NCBI GenBank assembly: GCA_026545225.1
Contig: CM048848.1
Location: forward strand, 48,516,306 to 48,580,305
Origin: Cornus controversa
Taxonomy: Eukaryota; Streptophyta; Magnoliopsida; Cornales; Cornaceae
Direction of reading: 5' to 3'
DNA length: 64,000 bases
Below, piece by piece: positions 10,704 to 20,602 of the stretch. Positions within the stretch are counted from its first letter, which is position 1, and each line of letters starts with the position of its first letter. The notes under the pieces are model-generated. The model saw nothing but the letters and a program-made list of their open reading frames with translations, was not told the origin of the DNA and ran no database searches. The position numbers were made by a program, and so were the translations under genes.

Positions 10704-12668
10704 TACCCACGCAGATCTGCACAACCGTTAAGAGTGCAGCTTCGAGCAAGACCTTTTGCATCCGCGACAACTTGCCTCTTCCCATGTTCTGTACAACAAG
10801 GAATTTCTTCTCAAGGTCTTCCAAGTTCTCAAAAGAGACTTAAGATTGGGAAGTCAAGCTTAAGGAGGAGATGTCACACCCACAAGTTGAGGTTGGGATA
10901 TTTCTAACATTTCACTCAACCTGTGGTTGACTAAATATCACAATCATCATAATCGAATCCACAACTTAACCATAGAATTAATAATATCCTAACACAACCT
11001 GATCGCATAATGTTCCCAAATAAAAGAGGTAATAACCATAACATATGTTCATATGACATAACTAACTGATATTTAGAAAATTCAATACAACCAAATCAAA
11101 GTTATCCATCTATAACAATCCTTATTACAAAAGTTAGTCTCAAGAACTGAAATAAAAGAAAACAATAACAAGCATCCACTGGAAGAATCCTCACGTGGAA
11201 TCCTCCTCCAATATACTATATATATGCTTATTTCACACACCTGAAATGTGAGAAAAATAAGGGGTGAGTTTTAAAATTCCAATAAGTAATGTTCTAACTA
11301 ATTGACAATAATCACTATACTTCAGCAACTAGTATAGTAAATAATTATATAGATAATTATATGGTGCATTAATTTACATAAAATGAAAGTATCTTTAACA
11401 TCTTCAAGTACTTAACAATAAACTAACAGGATATTCATGTTACATCTCCTCCCCCAACTCAAACATTTCAAGTCTACTAGCCAAGATGAAGTCACCCTAA
11501 AAATATGTTCGTGGTCTACTTGAATTGAAAGGTTCTTTAACAAGTTTAGTTCATGGCCTCATCGGACCCAACTTCCATTTAATCAATCTATATTCATGAC
11601 AATAATTCTCACAAGAGATCACTAGATACAATATATCCTGAAATGTGAAGGAACAAAAATACAACTCACGCTCTAACATAGAGTTAACAAGTATGAACCA
11701 TGTCTAAATCGTAAGATAAGTGATGTGAAGGGACACACACACTCCACGCAAAATGAGTAATATGGAAGGACACATGCTCTACATCGGAGGGACTCGCAAC
11801 TCCATCTTAAAAATAAATAATGCAAAGAGACACTCTCTGTGCCAAAGGGACCCACAATTCCATACTAGAGGAACATATTCACACTCCATAAAAATATGAG
11901 TAATGTGGAGGGGTACACTCTGTGCCAGAGGGACTCGTAATTCCACGTTGGAGGGATACATACACACTTTAGTAATCTCAACCATCACCATCAGCCACAT
12001 ACTCACATCCACACACACTATGCATGCGTGCTCTCTACATATTCTAAATTTTATTTCTAATCTAGAGACCCAATTTAGAGAGAGTATTGTACCTAAGAAT
12101 GTGTCATCCTATCTATCTTAGTTACCGGTAAAATTTTAGAACCTAGTTGTTCACGGATAACTCGTGCTCTCGGTTTTCATGCTTAAAAGACTATTTTCGT
12201 ACTAAATAAATAACTAATGTGACTAAATCTAGCCCAAACATATAACTGCAAGCATATTCTGCCCTAAAAAGACTAATTTAATTTTTTCATAATTTTTCAG
12301 CATTTTTGGTATTTTTAAAGTATTTTTTCAATTTTTAATCATTCAAAAAAAATATAAAATATATTTTTATATTCTAGATGGGATCAAAACTGGACCTAGA
12401 AAGTTATACCACGAGCCGGCAATGTGTGTGGGCTAATCCGGCCCACAGTTCATCTTCTTCCTCTTCATTTCTCATGCCTGGCCAAAACCTGCTCCTTTGC
12501 GGTGGCAATCTCTTCCGACACCATTTTCGGCCATTTTTGGCCACCAATCAAGACAAAAAATGACCAATAATCAACTCGCCAAGGCTTGCTCTACCATTTA
12601 CCACGAAAATCATCAAGAATCCTAGCCTGGTTTGGTTTTCCCCAATTTTGAAATTCTAGGGTTCATGT
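10704..12668 (+). mobile_element. Fossil gypsy-type LTR element: 3' internal end plus LTR
   Basis: A purine-rich tract (AAGGAGGAGA, about 10,860-10,869) is followed by TGTCACACCC, a start seen in many plant Ty3/gypsy LTRs. The LTR-like body continues to about 12,668, where it meets RLP 3'-flank DNA. It includes a degenerate tandem array at 11,700-11,960 built on AGTAATGTGGAGGG and GGGACTCGCAA phrases. Only about 165 bp of internal sequence and no partner LTR are visible, so the element is broken. A related copy lies at 34.3-35.7 kb. The amount of divergence between them suggests considerable age. Confidence 0.6.
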
Positions 12669-12670
12669 TA

Positions 12671-14377
12671 CTCTCCATTGGAATGACTCAAGCCAAGACT
12701 TCAAATTATTCTTTAATGATAATATTAAAATTAATACAAATAATTCATTTGGCATAGTGTTGCTAAAAATTATTTTTCACAGAAAATTATTTAAGCGGGT
12801 TTTATTTGTATAAAAAAACTATTAGATGCGTCTATAAGAAAATGAAAATACCTTGTAACAATTTTCTTAAATTTCTATTTTTAAAAAATTTAGACAGAAA
12901 ATAAAACCTAAAATGAAAATCATTTTAAAGAAAACCTATTTTTTTTTATAAAAAAAAGGAAAAGAAAATCTAAATTTTCTTAAATTTTTATTAAAGGGTG
13001 ATTTTGTCATTATAACATCACTTTAAAGATGCGTAATCTTCAAATTTTTCTTAAATTTGATTTTTTTGGAAATTAAAAGGGAAAATAAAACTTAAAATGA
13101 AATCATTTTAAAGAAAACCTAAATTTTCTTAAATTTCTATCAAGGGGTTTTGTGCAAAAATTTGATAGTCCAAGGAAGTTTTATGCAATTTGCTCTTTCT
13201 TAATTTTTTATTGAAGGACATTTTTGTCATTGTAATAATACTTTATGGGCGCGTGAAACTCACGTGCCTTTTAGCAGTTAATTTTTTGACGCTAGTCTCA
13301 AAGTTTCAACAGTTGGACAGTATAGTGATGATTTAAGTTAAATTATTAATCAAGGGAGAATTTATGCTAATTTCGAATAGTTAAATAGGATTTTTTGCAA
13401 TTTGCTCAATTTGTAAGGTAAAACTACTAAAGTTCCTGTAATAATGAAGTTGAGTTTTATCATTCTTTTTACCGTAAAAATAGGTTTGGAGACAAAAGAG
13501 TTTATAATTAGATTTTATATATGTTTTTAATAATTTGATTTTAAAGTAGCCAAAACAATATGTCTGCTACCGGCTGCTCTAATCAGTCAATCTGGCAAGA
13601 CAACTCGAAAGCAAGAAAACGTCAACTCACTAGAAATGGTAGGCGCTGGGATTGGTCATGTCTAGGTCAAGTAGTTTTCACAACTAGTGGGAGTTTCGGA
13701 TCTCAATATTTTGTCCAAAATATAAAAATAGTGATGGTGCGTCAATGTTAGAGTAGGTATTAAGTTTGAATTTATGCATAATTTTGAAACTCAGTTATAT
13801 GCCTGATATAGGTATAGCCTCCTGATTGTAATAGTGTTCGATTATTTTTATTATTATTTTCTATATTTCAGAAATTTTTATGGTTATATTTTGTTTTTTT
13901 TATCAATAAACTACACTCTTTTTCTTTTTTCTTTTCTTCTTTTTTAACAGCATTCATTTGAAAGGAAATTATGTATTAACTTATATAGTAAGTAATTTTA
14001 ATATTTCTGATTTTCTTTTTCCTTTTATAGCTGCCATGTGAATTGAGATTGTACTATGCTTCCACACCACAACAAAAATAAATTCAAGACTTCAAGTTCA
14101 AACCCTATAAAGCAATTTATAGTTTATATGAAACAAACTGAAACAAATATCAAAATAAATTATATGTAACAGGACTAACATCTCAAACAGCTTGACAGTT
14201 ATTAGATAGTCTATATATATATATATATATATATGAAAAAAACTTCAATCAAATAGCTTACTATTATTACCCAATGAATTGCAAGCTTACCTGATAGTTG
14301 ATTTTACTTTCCATTGGAATGATTCAAGCCAAGACTTCAAGTTTATCACAACCACTTACTTCACTTCACTTCACACA
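12671..14377. repeat. RLP1 3' flank (duplicated block D1, downstream part)
   Basis: This 1.7 kb matches 37,422-39,221 downstream of RLP2 almost throughout, for example CATTTGGCATAGTGTTGCTA, AAGTTCCTGTAATAATGAAG and GCCATGTGAATTGAGATTG. It begins with a second copy of the RLP proximal 3' flank (CATTGGAATGACTCAAGCC at 12,679; compare 14,312). The spacer therefore contains a relic of another RLP 3' end. Pieces also occur at 0.8 kb and 63.1-63.6 kb. No independent gene is visible. Confidence 0.85.
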
Positions 14378-17300
14378 TTAAAGCCTTCTAATTGGATTTC
14401 TGTAAGATCCTTTCTGTATTATTCTTTTCATGAAAATTTGATCCATATGTTTGTAGTACCATTGTCTCCATCTTTTAGAGAACACAAGTGGCCAAATGAT
14501 AATTGCTAAGCCCACAATAAATCCCAATGCTGCACTTAGGTACACCTCTGTCTCAAAGATTGAATGCCGATCTTTGAATACTAGTGGTGAATCTTGTGCA
14601 ACTTCAGTATTATTGCAACTTACGTTTAAAGGGAAGCCGCATAGTCCAGGATTCCCTAGAAAGGATGTTTCTGAGAATGTCTGAAACTGGGGACCTGTTG
14701 GAATTCTTCCAACCAATAGATTGTATGACACATTGAAGACCGAAAGAAATGTAAGACTTGCAAGTTGTGTCGGAATCATCTCGATCAACATGTTCTGTGA
14801 AAGGTCTAATGACTCAAGCTTCTTCAAGTTTCCTAATGATGTTGGAATTGAGCCCTTGAAGGCGTTGTGCGATAAGTTGAGAAGAACAAGAGATTTGAGA
14901 TTTTCAACCGTATCTGGTATTTTTCCTTCAAATCTATTGCTTGACAAATCAATGGATGTAAAGATAGTTAAAACTTTCACCAGCTCCACGTATATCCCTT
15001 TGTAGATGACATCCACTCGATTTGAATAGTACTCAGAATATCCAAAATAATAACCCAGATTATTTAACTTTGGTTGGGCATTATCCTCGTCAGTCATCAT
15101 TGCCTTCCAATTTGAGAAGAAACTTGATGATAGAGCGCCGCCAAAGTTGTTGAAAGCTAAGTCAATGATCTGAAGATTCCACAAGCTTTCATTATTTCTC
15201 CCTTGGCAATTAATGTCTCCTTGGAACCTATTAGAGCGCAAAACTAAAACATGTAGACTAGATATGTTCTCCAAAAAGCATGGAAATCTGTCACTTATCA
15301 TGTTATTGCCGAGGTTTAAAACCTCCATCCCTCTACAATTGGATAATGATTTCGGAACTCGCCCTTCCAAATGATTACCATTGAGATCCAAAGTCTGTAG
15401 ACTACAGTTTTTTGGAAATATACTCAAAATATTTCCACTAAATCTATTATTTCGTAGATTCAATACTCCAAGAGTACTAGTACTCCTTTGGATCAAACAT
15501 GATGGTATTGTGCCATTTAGACGATTATTAGACAAATCTAGAACTTCAAGGTTTCCCATCTTGCATATTGATTGAGGAATGTTTCCACTGATATTGTTAT
15601 TTGAAAGAGAGAAGAAATAAGCATCGGTGAGGACATTACCAATAGTAGGAGGGATAAAAGAGCTGAAACTATTGCTTGAGAAGTCTAGGTATTGAACTGA
15701 TCCTCTTGGTATTGGGATTTCTCCATGGAGTTGGTTTGAGTGTAGGTCAAGGACACTCAAATCAGATAGGAGAATAACATAGGGTTCTTGAAAATCAGAT
15801 AGGAGATTGTGAGAGAGATTCAAGTAATACAGCCCTCCATTCCCAACTTTCCAAATCCAGTTTGGTATTTTCCCTTCAATTTGGTTGTCCGAAAGGTCCA
15901 ACTGTTCCAGTCTTGATTGGTTCTTTAGATCAGGAAAACTTTGCAGCTTGCAAGAAGCCAAAAGCAATCTTACAAATTGGGGGACGGAAGACAAGCTTGA
16001 ACTAGTACCACTGGTTATATGGATTGACAAGCTGTTGTATGAAAGGTCAAGGAAAGAAAGATTGCTCAGTCTATAAAACTTTTCCAGTTGTATTGTGCCA
16101 CTGAAGTTGTTGGAATTGATTACAAGGTTAGTAAGCCTTCCGAGCTTAAAAAAAGACGTGGGAACCGATCCTTGTAAATTGTTAATACTCAAATCAATTG
16201 AATAGAGTAGAGAAGAGGAAGCATTAGAAAATTCATCAACTTGACCATCAAATTGGTTAAATGAAAGATCAATGGTATCCAGCGATGGGAGTTCAAAAAG
16301 AGATGATGGAATGCTTCCACTGAGTGAATTATGACTTAAATCAATCAAAACAAGATTCGATAGGCCTTCTGCTGATGGGATTGGACCAATAAACATGTTG
16401 CACGACAAATCCAAATAAACAAGTTGAGTAAGGTTTGCCATTGAACTTGGGATTGAACCAATAAACATGTTGTATGACAAATACAAAGAAACAAGTTGAG
16501 TAAGGTTTGCCAATGAACTTGGGATTGGTCCAGTGAAGCTGCAATTGTGAACATGTATCGTGGACAACATCCGAAGGTTACCAATAGAATCTGGAAATCT
16601 CCCAGAAAAATTTGTGTAGCTGAGAATCAAGGTCTGGAGAGATCCATTTTGCGAAAATTCTGGAAAAGAACCCTCAAGTAATTCATTGTACGCTAAAGAA
16701 AGCGTACGTAGAGTTTGTATGTGGAAGATATTTTTCGGAAATGTTCCTTGCAAATTAGAATTGTAGAGATATAATTCTGTCAAATTGGTGAATTTTGCAA
16801 AGAAATTTGGAAGTGGGGCGGATAAATTGTTCTCACTCAGATGAATCACCGAAAGGGACTGGAGATTCTCAAGGGAAGAACAAAGAGGACCTGAGAGATC
16901 ACAACCAGACAAGCTCAAGACTTGCAGATTAGGGAGTGAAGAAGATATGGCTTCACACCATTCCTCTCCCTTGGACGATATGTTTACATAATCAAGACGG
17001 AGTTCTGTGAGCTCTGTCAGATTCTGAACAAGCAATTTTAGATTTGAGTTGCCAACTTCTAAATTGTAGCCCCAAGGCAAATAAACAGACAAATCCAGAG
17101 AAACTAACCTTGTCAAGTGTGAAATTCCAATAGGAATTTGTCCGGAGAAGCCAGCATTTGACAAATTAAGATATGTCAAACTACTTAGCTTCTCAAACCC
17201 AGATGAAATGTGCGAGGGGAAGAAGACGTTATTAGCAAGATTCAAACGTTGAAGATGTCGGAGACTGAAGAGACTACTTGAATTGTTAATGATTCCTCCA

Positions 17301-17572
17301 GAGATTGATTCAAAGCTCAAGTCGAGACCAACAACATAACCCGTATCATCATCGCACGTTACACCACCCCACTCGCAACAATCCGTGTTATGATTCCAGA
17401 GCACCAACTTGGTTGAAAGTGAAGAGTCGAATATGAGACTGTTCTTTAACTGGAGCAACAAACTTTTCTGATGCTCTAAACATTGGCTCTCAACTGGAAT
17501 ATTACAGAAGAAGATTGAGACTACTGTGGTTGTGGTGATCAAGAAAAGCCATGGCACGACTGAAACCCTCAT
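14378..17572 (-). CDS. RLP1: Ve1-like LRR receptor-like protein (intronless, 1064 aa)
   Basis: A cell-surface immune-receptor-like protein without a kinase domain. Residues 1-29 form a signal peptide ending PVES. The LRR N-cap follows with CLEHQKSLLLQLKN and the DCCEWGGVTCD cysteine motif (about 31-75). Roughly thirty extracellular plant-type LRRs (LxxLxxLxLSxNxxxGxIP) run to about residue 960, broken by an island (NWKAMMTDEDNAQ to KGIYVELVKV). A C-cap (GLCGFPLNVSC) and an acidic spacer precede the transmembrane helix at about 1012-1031. That helix contains GFIVG, the GxxxG motif linked in RLPs to SOBIR1-type adaptor-kinase pairing. A basic 33-residue tail ends NPIRRL. The closest family I recall is tomato Ve1/Arabidopsis RLP6/7. 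The ATG follows a TATA box by about 60 bp. The ligand cannot be inferred. Confidence 0.95.
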   Translation of the reverse strand: MRVSVVPWLFLITTTTVVSIFFCNIPVESQCLEHQKSLLLQLKNSLIFDSSLSTKLVLWNHNTDCCEWGGVTCDDDTGYVVGLDLSFESISGGIINNSSSLFSLRHLQRLNLANNVFFPSHISSGFEKLSSLTYLNLSNAGFSGQIPIGISHLTRLVSLDLSVYLPWGYNLEVGNSNLKLLVQNLTELTELRLDYVNISSKGEEWCEAISSSLPNLQVLSLSGCDLSGPLCSSLENLQSLSVIHLSENNLSAPLPNFFAKFTNLTELYLYNSNLQGTFPKNIFHIQTLRTLSLAYNELLEGSFPEFSQNGSLQTLILSYTNFSGRFPDSIGNLRMLSTIHVHNCSFTGPIPSSLANLTQLVSLYLSYNMFIGSIPSSMANLTQLVYLDLSCNMFIGPIPSAEGLSNLVLIDLSHNSLSGSIPSSLFELPSLDTIDLSFNQFDGQVDEFSNASSSLLYSIDLSINNLQGSVPTSFFKLGRLTNLVINSNNFSGTIQLEKFYRLSNLSFLDLSYNSLSIHITSGTSSSLSSVPQFVRLLLASCKLQSFPDLKNQSRLEQLDLSDNQIEGKIPNWIWKVGNGGLYYLNLSHNLLSDFQEPYVILLSDLSVLDLHSNQLHGEIPIPRGSVQYLDFSSNSFSSFIPPTIGNVLTDAYFFSLSNNNISGNIPQSICKMGNLEVLDLSNNRLNGTIPSCLIQRSTSTLGVLNLRNNRFSGNILSIFPKNCSLQTLDLNGNHLEGRVPKSLSNCRGMEVLNLGNNMISDRFPCFLENISSLHVLVLRSNRFQGDINCQGRNNESLWNLQIIDLAFNNFGGALSSSFFSNWKAMMTDEDNAQPKLNNLGYYFGYSEYYSNRVDVIYKGIYVELVKVLTIFTSIDLSSNRFEGKIPDTVENLKSLVLLNLSHNAFKGSIPTSLGNLKKLESLDLSQNMLIEMIPTQLASLTFLSVFNVSYNLLVGRIPTGPQFQTFSETSFLGNPGLCGFPLNVSCNNTEVAQDSPLVFKDRHSIFETEVYLSAALGFIVGLAIIIWPLVFSKRWRQWYYKHMDQIFMKRIIQKGSYRNPIRRL

Positions 17573-17628
17573 TTTTTAGGCAACAATAAGTGAAGTTGAA
17601 GTGAAGAGCTGGGGATGACTCCAACTCT

Positions 17629-17638
17629 TCATATATAG
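17629..17638 (-). promoter_or_regulatory. Probable TATA box of RLP1
   Basis: Minus-strand CTATATATG lies about 60 bp upstream of the RLP1 start codon. This position implies a short 5' leader of roughly 25-35 nt. The same box (ATATATAAAA on the plus strand near 20,660) precedes the truncated RLP copy at the same distance. Confidence 0.6.
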
Positions 17639-19300
17639 AACAATAACTTGACTCCAAGTCTTTGGAGAACTACACTTAACTATACATTAAATGTGACTTG
17701 TCAAATTTATACGACGGATAACAGAATATTTTCATAATATTTTATTTTATATTAATCTATTTACTCATTATAATCATTTTTTATATAATTTTTTTAAATT
17801 TGTACTTAATTAGTATATAAAATTACTTGATGAATCTTACATCTTTTTTTATAAAAAAAATTGAAGAACAATTTTATAATCATCATAGTTTTAAAATTAG
17901 AAGAGCATATTTTTTTATGAAAAAATATGGTTGTTTATTGTACAAAAAGATTGAATTGCTATGATTGATTTTCAATGTTGTATCATTTTACAGAAGTGAA
18001 CAAGAATGGTGTTTCTCTCTCTTGTTATTCATTCTCTTTAAATTACTTATATCTCTTATTTATCTTTCTATCATTAGATAGTGTCCCATCTCCTCTTATA
18101 TTTATAAGAATTTGTAATTTTTAATGTCAAACTCTTCAGAAACTACAATTCGTACTTGTGCAAGAAATGGGACTTACCAAACTTAATGAATGACAAGACA
18201 ATGAGACTTACCAAACTTAATGAATGACAAGACAATGAGACTTACCAAACTTGTTGAATGACAAGACAAAGCGCATTTGATGCATTCATACCTTATTTGT
18301 GCTCTAAGTTTCATCGACCCATTGTTTGCTTATGATAATAGTCCATTCACATGAACTACACTTTGACAAAGTCTTCAAAGATTATATATTAGATTTTTCT
18401 TGTGTAACTGGTGTAGGAAATGAGACTTGTCAAATTTATATGGATAACACTTAAAACTATGGCAAGCATAGAATATTTTTAATAATATTTTATTTTATAT
18501 TAATTTATTTGCTTATTATAATCATTTTCTATATATTTTTTTGAAAATTTTAATTAATTAGTACATACAAATACTTTATGAATCTTAGTTTCTAATTAAT
18601 TAAATTAAAAAACATATTTTTTTAAAAAAATTGAAAAATGACTTTATGGTCATCATAGTTTTATTTTTGTTGATGACACTAATGAAAATATATTAAAATT
18701 ACAATGGCATATTTCTTGATGAAAAAATATGACCGTTTATTGTACAAAAATATAATATTGAATTGTTGTGATTGATTTTCAATGTGGTATCATTTTATAA
18801 AAGTGAACAACAATGCTCTCTCTCTCTCTCTCTCTGTTATTCATTCCCTTTAAATTAGTTATATCTCTTATTTATTTTTGTATCATTAGTCATTAGACAC
18901 TATCACATCTCCTCTTATATTTATAAGAATTGCAATTTTTATTGCCCGTAAGAAATGGGACTTATCAAACTTGTTGAATGATAAGACAATGCATTTAATA
19001 CATTGATACCTTATTTGTGCTCAAATTTCATCGATCCACCATTATACTTGTGCTAACAGTCCATTCACGTGAACTACACTTTGACAAAGTCTTCAAAAAC
19101 TATATATTAAATTTTTCTTGTGTACCTGGTGTAGGAAATGAGACTTGTCAAATTTATACTGATAACACTTAAAACAATGCTGACCCTAGAATATTTTTAA
19201 TAATATTTTATTTTATATTATATTAATCTATTTACTTATTATAATCATTTTCTATATATTTTTTAGAAATTTGTAATTAATTATTACATAAAAAGATTGA
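17639..19300. repeat. RLP1 5' flank: tandem 0.7-kb units
   Basis: The RLP1 upstream region is a tandem series of degenerate units of about 718 bp. The recurring phrase TGTGTA(A/C)CTGGTGTAGG occurs at 18,401 and 19,119, with an older related unit starting near 17,690. Each unit contains ATAATATTTTATTTTATATT, a GATGAAAAAATATGG-like block, a (CT)n tract and CACTTTGACAAAGTCTTC. The third unit is incomplete and stops near 19,300. Homologous arrays lie at 20.7-22.96 kb and 42.4-43.86 kb with different unit numbers. Confidence 0.85.
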
Positions 19301-19800
19301 ATTTATATTCCGTTCCGTTAACGGACAATAGATGGCAACATCGCAAGGGGAACATACAATTTTTTCAGAAACCTCGGAGTTTTATATAAAGTTAATAGTT
19401 TAGAGGATTTTTTCAATTTTTACTTTAATTTACATATATTTTTATAACGCATGTCCATCGACATACCTATTCTATTTGACAATTCATACTAAATATACAG
19501 TTTTAACGCGGGTGTCCATCCATACGGGTGGTGGCTTTAAGATGGAGATGGGTTGACTCCAAGTCATCTCATCGAAGAAAAGATCATAGCAAGAATCAAG
19601 ACATTCGAAATAAATGTTTTATTTAATATTACAACCTCTTGGAAAAGCAGGCTCAACTACATTTCTATACTGAAGGAAACATGTCAACAATAAGGTACGT
19701 GAGGGAAGTTATGAGGATCCGACCTTAGGATCCTCTCAAAGAATAAGAATGAGAGAGCAAGGACTCCAACTATCCCATCATTTTATATATATATATATAA
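19301..19800. repeat. Conserved distal RLP 5'-flank segment
   Basis: This holds the phrase GGTGTCCATCCATACGGGTG (amplified into a minisatellite at 46.5 kb). It also holds a 100-bp segment at about 19,675-19,779 beginning GAAACATGTCAACAATAAGG and containing two GGATCC words. Near-identical versions lie at 23.44, 44.03 and 48.10 kb, each followed by a (TA)n tract. No coding frame is convincing. Confidence 0.75.
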
Positions 19801-19801
19801 G

Positions 19802-19992
19802 AAATGATCTCTTGCTCATCGGTGAGTAAAAAATTCTTACACATCATGTATGGTAACTATTAGATATGATTATAATAATTTTTGAAAGTTGTCTTTTTTA
19901 CATTTAGATTACATCCAACGGTTACTATCCAACGGTTACTATAGATGGTGTGTAAAAAATTCTTTGCTCACCGGTGAGCAAGAGATTATTAC
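19802..19992. mobile_element. Short hairpin MITE (S), copy 1
   Basis: The ends are inverted repeats of about 45 bp: ATGATCTCTTGCTCATCGGT on the left, and on the right strand AATAATCTCTTGCTCACCGG. The loop is about 100 bp. The element sits between (TA)n tracts. A second, more diverged copy is at 23,566-23,748. A transcript through it would fold into a long hairpin. The superfamily is uncertain; a TA-type target is possible. Confidence 0.7.
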
Positions 19993-20024
19993 TCTCTCTA
20001 TATATATAATATATATATATATAT

Positions 20025-20275
20025 TTCCTCCACCAAATAAAACATCCCATGGACCCGCACCAAGAGATACAATCATCTACACAAATCACTTATACACATT
20101 AAAAATAAGTGTGCACAAATAATGTAATCCACCAAAATCTGCCCTCAAACAAAAACCATCAGATCTATATACGACAATATAAATGTAAATCTCATTTTTA
20201 TTTTTTATATACATTTTTTTAATTTATAATTAATCGCATAATTACTTTCTTTCAACATCTATAGCTCTACAAGAT
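20025..20275. repeat. Repeat R, copy 2 (truncated at the RLP fragment)
   Basis: This copy runs from TTTCCTCCACCAAATAAA to CATCTATAGCTCTACAAG. It then switches directly into RLP coding sequence at about 20,270-20,276. Normal R copies continue with GTTTGGTAATTTG, and RLP1 at the corresponding place has AGCAAGATTCAAAC. The breakpoint therefore lies in a short shared CAAG(A)TT word. Confidence 0.75.
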
Positions 20276-20602
20276 TCAAACTTTGAAGACGTCGAAGAGT
20301 CTACTTGAATTGTTAATGATTCCTCCAGAGATTGATTCAGAGCTCAAGTCCAGACCAACAACATAACCATAACCCGTATCATCGCACGTTACACCACCCC
20401 ACTCGCAACAATCCGTGTTATGATTCCAGAGCACCAACTTGGTTGAAAGTGAAGAGTCGAATATGAGACTGTTCTTTAACTGGAGCAACAAACTTTTCTG
20501 ATGCTCTAAACATTGGCTCTCAACTGGAATATTACAGAAGAAGATTGAGACTACTGTGGTTGTGGTGATCAAGAAAAGCCATGGCACGACTGAAACCCTC
20601 AT
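20276..20602 (-). pseudogene. RLP 5' fragment: signal peptide, N-cap, start of LRRs (108 codons)
   Basis: Reads the same signal peptide as RLP1 (MRVSVVPWLFLITTTT), the same N-cap (CLEHQKSLLLQLKN to DCCEWGGVTCD) and the first LRR turn. It then runs into the frame RLFDVFKV and a stop at the junction with repeat R. Nucleotide identity to RLP1 codons 1-80 is almost complete, but a DDTGYGYVVG stretch matches RLP2, so the copy is a mosaic. The start codon, leader and TATA-like box are preserved and a duplicate of the RLP 5' flank lies upstream. Transcription is therefore possible and would give a small secreted peptide of about 79 residues. I treat it as a truncated pseudogene. Confidence 0.9.

Noticed and set aside
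10870-12668. A complete solo LTR
   Set aside because: The left start is plausible, but the right boundary meets duplicated RLP flank without a clear terminal dinucleotide or target duplication, so it is reported only as a fossil fragment.
14721-16076. Open frames on the plus strand across RLP1 (and 39,565-41,937 across RLP2)
   Set aside because: They are antisense shadows of the long LRR reading frame and share its repeat-driven codon structure; no independent start context or homology.
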